Shown in pieces: positions 1-5,891 of a DNA stretch of 6,067 nt; position 1 is the stretch's first letter; every line of letters begins with the position of its first letter. The position numbers were made by a program, and so were the translations under genes. The notes under the pieces were generated by a model. It was not told where the DNA came from. It did not search any database and saw nothing but the letters and a program-made list of their open reading frames with translations. The DNA comes from Vibrio tasmaniensis 1F-187. Lineage in GTDB: Bacteria; Pseudomonadota; Gammaproteobacteria; Enterobacterales; Vibrionaceae. The DNA is taken from NCBI RefSeq assembly GCF_000272405.2, contig NZ_AJZM02000121.1, positions 1 through 6,067 of the forward strand. The letters are read 5' to 3'.

Positions 1-198
1 ATATCTCTCTTTAGAATCGCGAACAAAGCTGTTCTTTAAATGAGTAAAGAGCTGACTGACGTTGCTTCGCTCTGTCGGCTTCATACTGACTCTACATGCA
101 AGCATATAGCAGCCAGCACGAACCTATCCCTTGATGAAATAAACAAATTTTCAGAATTTTAATTTAATTATTGTTGCAATGATTAAGAGGCAGAGAGA
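1..198. other. Intergenic upstream region, no gene recognised
   Basis: No open frame here resembles a protein I know. A short inverted repeat (GAACA at 21-25, TGTTC at 30-34) is followed by CTTT and could be the end of a terminator for a gene to the left, but it is weak. Positions 140-175 are very AT-rich, the usual composition just upstream of a promoter or start. Possible -35/-10 elements there (for example TTGATG at 131-136) lack a well-spaced partner, so no promoter is assigned. Confidence 0.4.
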
Positions 199-468
199 AT
201 GAAAAGAGCAAGAATGAGCCAGGTTCAAAAAGAGGTCTTAAGATGTTTGGCCAAGGCGTTCATTAAAGGAGTAAAAGAAGGTAAGTCAACCGTCATCAAC
301 CTGGCCGTCAATCAAGTGCTTGGGAGAGATATTCACCCGAACAACTTCCGAGTTTCATGTAAAGCTCTTGAAGAGTGTGGACTGGTTATGCGCAAAAAAG
401 TGGATCTAGATTGGTACATCAATATAACGCCAAAGGGGTTTGATAAGGTACTCACTTGGCTTGATTAA
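199..468 (+). CDS. Small winged-helix-like protein of unknown function
   Basis: An 89-residue protein that I cannot assign to a named family. It is basic at the N-terminus (MKRARMSQ). The predicted order is a long helix (about residues 7-26), a second helix (about 30-40), a putative recognition helix around the NNFRVSCKALEECGL stretch (48-62), then a short charged turn and a beta-like DLDWYINITPKG segment, ending in a helix. That order is typical of a winged helix-turn-helix, so DNA binding is plausible but inferred only from pattern. The ATG at 199 is preceded by a purine-rich ribosome-binding stretch (AAGAGGCAGAGAGA), which supports this start. It has no close downstream partner: the group II intron begins 28 nt after its stop. 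It is complete, with no membrane segment or signal peptide. A role in replication, partition or transcription control is possible but unproven. Confidence 0.7.
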   Translation: MKRARMSQVQKEVLRCLAKAFIKGVKEGKSTVINLAVNQVLGRDIHPNNFRVSCKALEECGLVMRKKVDLDWYINITPKGFDKVLTWLD

Positions 469-483
469 ACGATGCTTCTGAAA

Positions 484-496
484 CTCATTTTTGGAC
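484..496 (+). other. Intron-binding sites in the 5' exon (IBS1 and probable IBS2)
   Basis: The last six exon bases, TTGGAC at 491-496, are exactly complementary to GTCCAA at 799-804 inside the intron, which defines IBS1. The preceding bases CTCATTT (484-490) would be IBS2. They can pair, with G-U wobbles, with GGTGAGT (676-682, via ACTCATT at 483-489) or with AGATGAG (559-565). The first candidate lies in the more usual place relative to EBS1. IBS1 is strong; the IBS2 partner is uncertain. Confidence 0.75.
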
Positions 497-674
497 GTGC
501 GACATGAGGTCGTATGCAGCGCTGTCCATCGCGTTAAGAATGGACCATCTGTATCACCAGATGAGCCTAGGAGCCTGAATTAAGTAGCGGCTCTGACAAT
601 GTAACGAAGACAAGAAACTATCTTGTCGGGAGCTAAATCGCGAGAGAAGGCTCCTCCTGATAACCACATAAATC

Positions 675-682
675 GGGTGAGT
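675..682 (+). other. Candidate EBS2 of the group II intron
   Basis: The sequence GGGTGAGT can pair over seven bases (676-682) with ACTCATT (483-489) just upstream of IBS1, using two G-U pairs. It lies about 120 nt before EBS1, a reasonable position for EBS2, between CCTG (656-659) and CAGG (689-692), which could close a stem. A competing candidate is AGATGAG at 559-565, which pairs with CTCATTT using one G-U pair but sits very close to the intron's 5' end and overlaps another hairpin. Confidence 0.35.
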
Positions 683-788
683 GCTAGGCAGGTAGTATGG
701 TGAACACACGTGAATCCGTTCAAGGTGCGTTATATTACGAAGCAGCGGAAGTGGTTTATACGCTGTAGCCAAAAGGCACTAAGAGTAG

Positions 789-813
789 GAAAGAGATTGT
801 CCAATGCTCTTTC
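789..813 (+). ncRNA. EBS1 hairpin of intron domain I
   Basis: A perfect 7-bp stem (GAAAGAG at 789-795 with CTCTTTC at 807-813) closes an 11-nt loop, ATTGTCCAATG. The loop presents GTCCAA (799-804), complementary at all six positions to the last six exon bases TTGGAC (491-496). The stem, loop size and exact exon match are the classic form of the EBS1 substrate-recognition loop, and they fix the 5' splice site between 496 and 497 independently of the GTGCG motif. Confidence 0.9.
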
Positions 814-1057
814 GTGATCAACACGCTCTTCGCACCATAGCGGGCACCTAACCTACCATCGCGCTGCATACGGAACATGGTAAGCCTGTATCACTCCCTC
901 TGGGAAAGCCTGTGTGGCCGATAGTGATGCAGGTATAGGAGGTTGGAAAAAGCTAAGGCTGCATTGTAACGATGTAGATACAGACTTGTGTCTGGTCACG
1001 AAAGTGAGCCCACTTCCAACTGGTCTCTCGTTGCGAGAGAGTTTGAAGAACTTTATT

Positions 1058-1064
1058 AAGGAAG
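1058..1064 (+). promoter_or_regulatory. Ribosome-binding site deciding the maturase start
   Basis: AAGGAAG ends 8 nt before the tandem ATGATG at 1073-1078. It is the only good Shine-Dalgarno match near the start of the maturase frame. It favours ATG 1073 over the upstream in-frame GTG at 914, which lies within the structured ribozyme core. Confidence 0.7.
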
Positions 1065-1072
1065 AAAAGCAA

Positions 1073-2544
1073 ATGATGATTTCGAATGAGATTAGTGCAT
1101 CTTCTGACAGTGCACAGTGGCAATCCATTAACTGGAAGGCCGTAGAGGCGAACGTCTTAAAGCTTCAAATGCGTATCGCAAAGGCAACTAGAGACGGTAA
1201 ACACGGCAAAGCTAAAGCATTGCAGTGGATACTGACTCATTCTCGCTCAGCAGAACTTCTTGCTGTTAAGCGGGTTTCTCAAAATAAAGGCAGTAAACGC
1301 CTGGAATAGACGGCGTTGTCTGGAACACAGACGCGCGTCGTATGAAAGCAGTAAATCAACTGAGTCGGAAAGCTTATCAAGCTAAACCACTCAAGCGTAT
1401 CTACATCCCCAAAAAGAACGGTAAGCTCAGGCCTCTGGGTATTCCATGCATGATTGATAGAGCCCAACAAGCTCTCCATCTTCTAGCATTAGAACTTGTG
1501 TCCGAAACGCTTGCCGACCCTAATAGTTATGGTTTTAGACCAAATCGCAGCACGGCTGACGCAATCGGCCAGTGTTTCATCTGTTTGAGTCAGAAACGGT
1601 CAGCACAATGGGTTCTTGAAGGGGACATCAAAGCCTGTTTCGACAAAATTGGGCATCAATGGCTGATGGATAATGTTGCTGTTGATAAACGTATGTTGAA
1701 GCAATGGCTAAAGTCTGGCTTTGTAGACAAAGGGCTGTTTTACGACACCGACGAAGGCACGCCTCAAGGCGGAATTATATCCCCCACCTTGATGTTGATG
1801 ACGTTATCGGGTCTCGAACAGCGCATTAAATCTACCGCGCTTAAGAAAGGCGCAAGAGCTAACTTTATTGGATATGCCGACGATTTCGTCGTCACCTGCG
1901 CTTCAAAGGAAGTGTTGGAGAACGATATCAAACCACTGATTGCTGACTTCTTAGCGGTACGAGGCTTAACGTTATCCGAAGAGAAAACGCACATTACTCA
2001 CATCAACGACGGTTTTGACTTCCTTGGGTTCAACCATAGGAAGTACAAAGGAAAACTGCTCATCAAACCGAGCAAGGCCAATACGTTGACGTTCCTAAGT
2101 AACTTGCGCGGACTCATCAAAAAGCACGTTACCCTACCGGTGAACGACCTTATCAAACTGATTAACCCAAAGCTTAGAGGGTGGTCGAACTATTATCGCC
2201 ACTGCGTAGCTAAGCAGGTATTCAGTTATGTCGGTCACAAACTATTTCAAGCGTTATGGCATTGGGCTAAAAGGCGACATCCAACAAAATCTAAAACTTG
2301 GATCGCCTTGAAATACTTCATCAACCGAAAAGGCCAATGGCAGTTTCACGGTTGGCAGAAGATAAAGGATATGGATTGCCAGTTTAATCTTTTCCAAATA
2401 GCTAAAGTGCCGATAGAAAGACATGTGAAGATCCGAAGCGCAGTGACACCTTTCGACCCTCAATACCAAGAATACTTGGGAAAGAGAAAACACAAAAGGC
2501 TAGCTCGTAATTCTTGGATTGAACCTGCTCTCACTGCTTTATAA
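1073..2544 (+). pseudogene. Group II intron reverse transcriptase/maturase (LtrA-type), frameshifted
   Basis: The intron-encoded protein stabilises its RNA for splicing and copies it into DNA during retrohoming. It is readable in two frames: 1073-1297 (about 75 residues, MMISNEISAS..., including WQSINW and LLAVKRVSQNKGSK), then -1 from 1297 (TPGIDGVVWNT...) to the stop at 2544. Joined, they give about 490 residues. The first frame stops at TAG 1307-1309. The simplest cause is loss of one A from a four-A run at 1295-1297. In the second frame all core motifs survive: RPLGIP (RT1/2), GFRPNRSTADAI (RT2a), LEGDIKACFD (RT3), GTPQGGIISP (RT4), YADD at 1873-1884 (RT5, catalytic), EKTHITH and FDFLGF (RT6/7), then the LRGWSNYYRH thumb/X domain. 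The C-terminus is a basic tail (GKRKHKRLARN) with no HNH endonuclease. An ATG at 1342 could give a 400-residue protein lacking RT0 and part of RT1. A sequencing error remains possible. Confidence 0.9.
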
Positions 2545-2580
2545 GTTGCTGGGTATCATTTGATGCCTTTGTAGAGGCTT
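2545..2580 (+). ncRNA. 3' part of intron domain IV after the maturase stop
   Basis: A short linker between the stop of the reverse transcriptase and domain V. It can form a hairpin of GGTATC (2552-2557) with GATGCC (2562-2567) around ATTT, followed by TTTGTAGAGGCTT. It contains no coding frame. This is the expected distal stem of domain IV, assigned by position rather than by a specific motif. Confidence 0.5.
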
Positions 2581-2614
2581 AAGCCTAGTGCAGTGAAAGT
2601 TGCACGCTGGGTTC
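2581..2614 (+). ncRNA. Group II intron domain V (catalytic hairpin)
   Basis: A 34-nt hairpin of the canonical length. AGCC at 2582-2585 pairs with GGTT at 2610-2613 and carries the catalytic AGC triad. A GAAA tetraloop sits at 2595-2598, flanked by GTGCA/TGCAC, and a two-base bulge (CG, 2605-2606) lies where the metal-binding bulge is expected. Odd points are an A-C mismatch in place of the usual first G-C pair and two G-U pairs next to the loop. None of these touches the triad, so catalytic activity is plausible. Confidence 0.9.
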
Positions 2615-2617
2615 TTA

Positions 2618-2655
2618 GGGAGACGGCACTTGGTAACAAGTGTCGTCCACCCGAC
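2618..2655 (+). ncRNA. Group II intron domain VI with branch-point A and 3' splice site
   Basis: An 11-bp stem (2622-2632 with 2637-2647, one G-U pair) is capped by a GTAA loop. Below it, GGG (2618-2620) pairs with CCC (2650-2652), leaving A2649 unpaired. A2649 is seven nucleotides from the intron's last base, where the lariat branch point is expected. The intron ends CCCGAC at 2655, and the 3' exon begins AGAAATCG. Confidence 0.85.
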
Positions 2656-2886
2656 AGAAATCGTTTTGCGGTCAGAGGCAGAATCTACCCTTCGGATAAG
2701 TTTTAGTACTGCAAAATGCAGTACTTACGTCCTTTGTTAAGATGCTGCTCTCGAACGGAAATGAACATTTTCTACCACCTTTAGTTTGTTGCACAACGCT
2801 TATTGTATGTGGAAATTATGACTACGCATACACAAATGAGCGTTTGATTTTTGTATTGAAGACCTTTTTTGGATTAGCCCAATCAA
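2656..2886. other. Intergenic region: 3' exon of the intron and downstream flank of the chemoreceptor
   Basis: I see no protein-coding signal here. It is the continuation of the target DNA interrupted at 496/2656, and it lies between the intron and the 3' end of the opposite-strand chemoreceptor gene. It contains one perfect hairpin (2705-2725). No convincing rho-independent terminator for the chemoreceptor is seen. The small repeat TTGG/CCAA near 2869-2882 lacks a T-run in the right orientation. Confidence 0.5.
2705..2725. repeat. Perfect 9-bp inverted repeat with 3-nt loop
   Basis: AGTACTGCA (2705-2713) is followed by AAA and then its exact reverse complement TGCAGTACT (2717-2725). No T-run follows on either strand, so it is not a standard intrinsic terminator. 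It could be a rho-type or processing hairpin for the 199-468 transcript (before intron insertion they would have been about 80 nt apart), a protein-binding palindrome, or a remnant of a small repeat element. Confidence 0.6.
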
Positions 2887-4842
2887 TTACGTCCTGAATC
2901 TGGAAACAAGGGTATTCAGATTCAAAGCGATATCATCAAGCTCCTTGGCATTGTCATTCGCACTGTTAGAAATATCCTTAACCACTACAGCATCTTGATG
3001 TATTTGATGAATATGACCGTTGATTTCTTCTGCAACTTGATGCTGTTGCTCTGCAGCTGTTGCTATCTGTATATTCATTTGACGAATAACGTCAACCGAA
3101 CTGGAAATTCCATGAAAGCTACTCTGTACTGCCTGAGTGATTTCTACGGTTTGGCTAGAATTATTGAGACTATGACTCATATGTTGAGTGACTTGTTTGG
3201 TTTGAACCTGAAGCCTGTTGACTAACTCATCAATCTCCTGAGTAGAATCTGCGGTCCTCTTCGCGAGCGCGCGAACTTCGTCAGCAACTACAGCGAATCC
3301 TCGGCCTTGCTCTCCGGCTCTTGCTGCTTCAATAGCGGCATTCAATGCAAGTAGATTAGTTTGGTCGGCAATATCTCTGATTGTGTCGAGAATCATAGTG
3401 ATTCCATGAGTATCATTTTCTAGGCTCTTTAGTTCGCTTGAAGACTGAGTTAGCGCTTCTGATAGTAGGTGGACACTTTGAACTGCCAGATCAATATGCT
3501 GACGACCTTCATCAACCAGTTTTTGACCAACCGTTGCAGAATCCGCTGCGGCAGCACATGAAGTAGATACTTCGTTGGCAGTCGCAACCATTTCATTGAA
3601 TGCTGTTGATACTTGCTCCAGAGCTTGGCTTTGACGATCCGATGTTTCAGCCATTTTTCCTGCAATTTCGATCGCTTGCTCTGATGAGTTAAGCATTTGT
3701 TTACCAGATTCGGTGATTTGAAGAACAATCAGTTTTATTGCATCAAGGAATTGGTTGAAGTAACTAGCCAGTTTTCCAGTTTCATCTTTGGAATCGATAG
3801 AGATTGTCTTCGTGAGATCACCTTCACCTGATGCGATTTCTTTAAGACTGTCAGAAACAATTTGTAGCGGTTTAGCAATTGTGTTCGCGAATAGGGCAGC
3901 GACAAATATGAACAGGAGAATAAGCCCAGACACAGTATAGACAATGAGCTCCAGAGTCTCATTACGGGAGCTCATCACTTCATCCTGACTAATGATGCCA
4001 ACGAACTTCCAGCCTAGCACTTTAGATTCATACACATTAGCCATGTAGCTTTGTCCATCCAGTTCAATATTGACCAGGCCAGATTTTGTATTATTAATTG
4101 TGCGATAGCTTCCACTAAGTTCATCGATTTGTTTAAAGCTGTTTTCCGGCTTTCCTGCATCGACCAGGATATTGCCTGAATCTTCGATCATCATTAGATA
4201 ACCGTTTTCACCAAGCTTGATATTTTTGATGATATCCGTGAGAGTTTTTAGTGAAACGTCGATAGCAATAACACCACCTCTTCGACCATTTTTTGAGTCA
4301 AATGTCCTTGTGGTACTTAAGATCACAGCATCATCTGGTTCCCAGTAATAGGCCTGTCCACGAACGATATCTGAAGGCGAGGTGCTAGCAGCTTTATAAA
4401 ATGGACGGCCCCTAGGATCATAGTTTTCAGGGCTTCCCCCTGTAGGCCATTGTATAAATCCACCATCTTCAGTTCCCATGTAGATATAGGCATATTCAGG
4501 ATGGGTTTTACCCACCTGATCAAATAGTGAGTAAATAGTCCGTTCCACAGACCCATTTTCTTCCGGAGTCATCTCTGCGCTCGGTTTCCCCATGTAGGTA
4601 GTTATGCTGTCATCTGCATGGATCAATTGAGGGCTTTTTGCGAGATAGGTGAGGTTTTCTCCAATATCTTTAAAGTAGATTGAAACCGCATTTTCAACCT
4701 GGCGTATTTCGTTGTTACTGCTGGATACAAAATTATCCAAGGCGAGGTTCTTTAGAATATTAGCAACTAAAATAGAGACGATAGTAATAGGGATCAGTAT
4801 GCCGATGACTTGGGCAATCAATAGTTTCTTCTTTATGTTCAT
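2887..4842 (-). CDS. Methyl-accepting chemotaxis protein with dCache sensor domain
   Basis: An inner-membrane chemoreceptor of 651 residues that binds a periplasmic ligand and controls CheA through CheW. TM1 spans about residues 7-30. A periplasmic dCache-type domain covers about 35-290, TM2 about 297-320, and HAMP about 320-372 with its conserved proline (P324) and DETG (353-356). The cytoplasmic coiled-coil follows to 651, with the highly conserved hairpin tip at 488-530 ([33 protein letters not shown]). In the sensor, Y141, R146, F148, Y149, a Tyr at 165/166 and D195 match the known amine-recognising Y-x4-R-x-W-Y...Y...D pattern except for F in place of W. An amino-acid-like ligand is therefore inferred. 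Glu/Gln pairs near 409-410 and 599-600 are candidate methylation sites. There is no C-terminal CheR-binding pentapeptide. The start is at ATG 4842, which places TM1 directly at the N-terminus; the Shine-Dalgarno is weak (AGAAG). It is transcribed alone, divergent from the AraC remnant. Confidence 0.95.
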   Translation of the reverse strand: MNIKKKLLIAQVIGILIPITIVSILVANILKNLALDNFVSSSNNEIRQVENAVSIYFKDIGENLTYLAKSPQLIHADDSITTYMGKPSAEMTPEENGSVERTIYSLFDQVGKTHPEYAYIYMGTEDGGFIQWPTGGSPENYDPRGRPFYKAASTSPSDIVRGQAYYWEPDDAVILSTTRTFDSKNGRRGGVIAIDVSLKTLTDIIKNIKLGENGYLMMIEDSGNILVDAGKPENSFKQIDELSGSYRTINNTKSGLVNIELDGQSYMANVYESKVLGWKFVGIISQDEVMSSRNETLELIVYTVSGLILLFIFVAALFANTIAKPLQIVSDSLKEIASGEGDLTKTISIDSKDETGKLASYFNQFLDAIKLIVLQITESGKQMLNSSEQAIEIAGKMAETSDRQSQALEQVSTAFNEMVATANEVSTSCAAAADSATVGQKLVDEGRQHIDLAVQSVHLLSEALTQSSSELKSLENDTHGITMILDTIRDIADQTNLLALNAAIEAARAGEQGRGFAVVADEVRALAKRTADSTQEIDELVNRLQVQTKQVTQHMSHSLNNSSQTVEITQAVQSSFHGISSSVDVIRQMNIQIATAAEQQHQVAEEINGHIHQIHQDAVVVKDISNSANDNAKELDDIALNLNTLVSRFRT

Positions 4843-5189
4843 GTGGGCACTTCTAGTTATTTTAAGTTAACCAAATTTAACTTAAAGATGGTAATCTAGG
4901 CCTAAAATCTAACTGAGATCGTTTGACCTACCTATCAACAGAGCTATTTTTTCAGCGGTTTTTCTGGCTACCATCTTCCGATATAGCCTTTGCTAACTAT
5001 CTCTTCTTATGGGCTAAACTTAACAAATACGGGATTGTTCTATTGTGGTATGTTGTATTCTGAAAATATCTATTGTTGGAGTGAGTATAAAACTACATTT
5101 GAATTATCACTTCAAGAAATAGTCACTTTTACTTAACTATATGTGACGATAAACTCTATTTGCTGACAAAACAGTAACTGGTTATGTAG
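4843..5189. other. Divergent intergenic region between the chemoreceptor and the AraC remnant
   Basis: About 350 nt of AT-rich DNA with no convincing gene. A 28-codon frame from ATG 5050 has no ribosome-binding site or family match. It should hold the chemoreceptor promoter (minus strand) and the former AraC promoter (plus strand). I could not find well-spaced sigma70 boxes or a flagellar sigma28 match (TAAA-N15-GCCGATAA) on the chemoreceptor side. It contains the palindrome at 4861-4886 and a wider 9-bp inverted pair, AAGATGGTA (4885-4893) and TACCATCTT (4969-4977), separated by 75 bp. Confidence 0.5.
4861..4886. promoter_or_regulatory. Perfect 10-bp palindrome in the chemoreceptor leader, operator candidate
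   Basis: TTTAAGTTAA (4861-4870) and TTAACTTAAA (4877-4886) are exact inverted copies around a 6-bp spacer CCAAAT. The element lies 18 bp upstream of the chemoreceptor ATG. Dyads of this size and spacing commonly bind dimeric regulators. It could equally form an RNA hairpin close to the weak ribosome-binding site and affect translation. No regulator family is assigned. The AT-rich arms slightly raise the chance of a fortuitous palindrome. Confidence 0.5.
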
Positions 5190-5822
5190 ATGTAATTTTC
5201 CAAGGTTTGGCAAAGCGGCACATTTGAAGGTACTGAACTGCTGAAAGCCTCTTGTCAACAGTTCGAATTTTCTAAGCACTGGCATGACGATCTTACTATT
5301 GGTGTTATCGAGAAAGGGGCAGAAGGTCTCTATTATCGTGGCAATAATATCGTTATTCCTGAAAACCAGATCGTGACGATAAATCCTGCTGAAGTTCATA
5401 CTGGTTTTGCTGGTTGTCACACTGGTTGGAAGTATAGAATGTTTTACTTTGAACTAGCGATGGTACAACGCCATTTTGAGCAGTCGGATCAGGATGTTTT
5501 GCCCTTTATCAAATCACCGATACTAAACGACCCCGAACTCTTTAGTCTGCTTCGCCAGTTGCACATTGCTATAGAAGAGCCAGCTTTTGATATTACAAAG
5601 GAATCCTGACGGTTTGCTTTGAAATGCTCTTTGGCAGGCATGGTGATCACGCAAAGCTAACATCGAAAGCGATTCGGGACAGACAGAAGAATGCGGTAAT
5701 GAGGGGATAGTTGTGCTAATACCGCTTTAGAGTGCGGCTTTTTTGATCAAAGCCATTTAACAAGAAACTTTAAACGTGCTTTTGGTATAACTCCGAAACG
5801 TTATGCCACTTCGTCTGTATAG
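5190..5822 (+). pseudogene. AraC-family transcriptional regulator, degraded
   Basis: The remains of a cupin-sensor AraC regulator that would have bound a small ligand and DNA. Frame one (5196-5606) encodes the N-terminal AraC-binding cupin: ELLKASCQQFEF, HWHDDLTIGVIEKGAEGLYYRG, INPAEVHTG and WKYRMFYF are typical of the family. Lesions: the likely start ATG at 5190 is followed directly by TAA (probably once CAA); near 5606 the frame shifts by -1 (one C apparently lost), ending frame one at TGA 5607 while LTVCFEMLFGRHGDHAKLTSKAIRDRQ continues in the next frame to TAG 5708. The frame then changes again to GDSCANTALECGFFDQSHLTRNFKRAFGITPKRYATSSV (5706-5822), the final helix-turn-helix and AraC signature. 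The region that should carry the first helix-turn-helix, roughly 60-65 residues by comparison with the family, is missing between about 5687 and 5705. A residual frame from GTG 5373 to 5609 is a fragment, not a gene. Confidence 0.9.
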
Positions 5823-5872
5823 CACTTAACAAAGAGCTCTGACGTAATGAAGTCAGAGCTCATTGTTAAGTG
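5823..5872. terminator. Long hairpin between convergent genes, probable bidirectional terminator
   Basis: Outer arms CACTTAACAA (5823-5832) and TTGTTAAGTG (5863-5872), and inner arms GAGCTCTGAC (5834-5843) and GTCAGAGCTC (5852-5861), pair perfectly around an 8-nt loop. One A-A mismatch separates the two halves. The hairpin begins right at the AraC remnant's stop and lies 20 bp from the end of the opposing frame, the usual place for a shared terminator. It lacks a strong T-run on either side, so the intrinsic mechanism is uncertain. Confidence 0.6.
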
Positions 5873-5891
5873 AGGTTTAGCTTACAAGCAG

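Larger units (their letters stand above)
497..2655 (+). mobile_element. Group II intron, IIB-like, with a maturase reading frame in domain IV
   Basis: A self-splicing, retromobile ribozyme of 2159 nt. The 5' end reads GTGCGAC, the standard group II start. The 3' end is a domain V hairpin (2581-2614), then domain VI with a bulged A, ending in CCCGAC, which matches the usual AY terminus. Between 497 and about 1070 the sequence folds into many short perfect stems: GTCCAT/ATGGAC near 523-545, CATCTG/CAGATG at 546-563, GACAAG/CTTGTC near 609-627 and GGAGC/GCTCC near 629-653. EBS1 sits in an 11-nt loop. The reverse transcriptase frame lies in domain IV. The element is inserted in the sense direction downstream of the small gene at 199-468, in an intergenic target with no rho-independent terminator or attC site that I can see. 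This argues against class IIC. The RNA looks intact; the protein is frameshifted. Mobility would probably need a maturase from another copy. Confidence 0.93.

Noticed and set aside
914..1072. Upstream in-frame GTG start at 914 for the maturase
   Set aside because: It has no suitable ribosome-binding site, lies in the structured ribozyme core and encodes residues unlike any RT N-terminus. ATG 1073 has AAGGAAG at good spacing.
554..1128. Minus-strand reading frames across the intron core
   Set aside because: They overlap ribozyme domain I-IV stems, lack start signals and resemble no protein family.
1289..1300. Programmed -1 frameshifting in the maturase gene
   Set aside because: The junction GGCAGTAAACGC contains no X-XXY-YYZ slippery heptamer and no A6-A7 run, so a simple one-base deletion explains it better.
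484..2725. Integron attC site as the intron target
   Set aside because: No paired R/L core sites of the RYYYAAC and GTTRRRY type flank the insertion, and the EBS/IBS pairing explains the site.
2995..3962. Other-frame reading frames inside the chemoreceptor
   Set aside because: They are shadows of an intact, strongly conserved 651-residue protein.
5050..5136. 28-codon reading frame upstream of the AraC remnant
   Set aside because: It has no Shine-Dalgarno sequence, no recognisable motif and a length expected by chance in AT-rich DNA.
5373..5609. Independent 78-residue gene
   Set aside because: It is the middle of the AraC cupin domain. The same frame continues upstream to 5196 with clear family sequence, so it is a pseudogene fragment.
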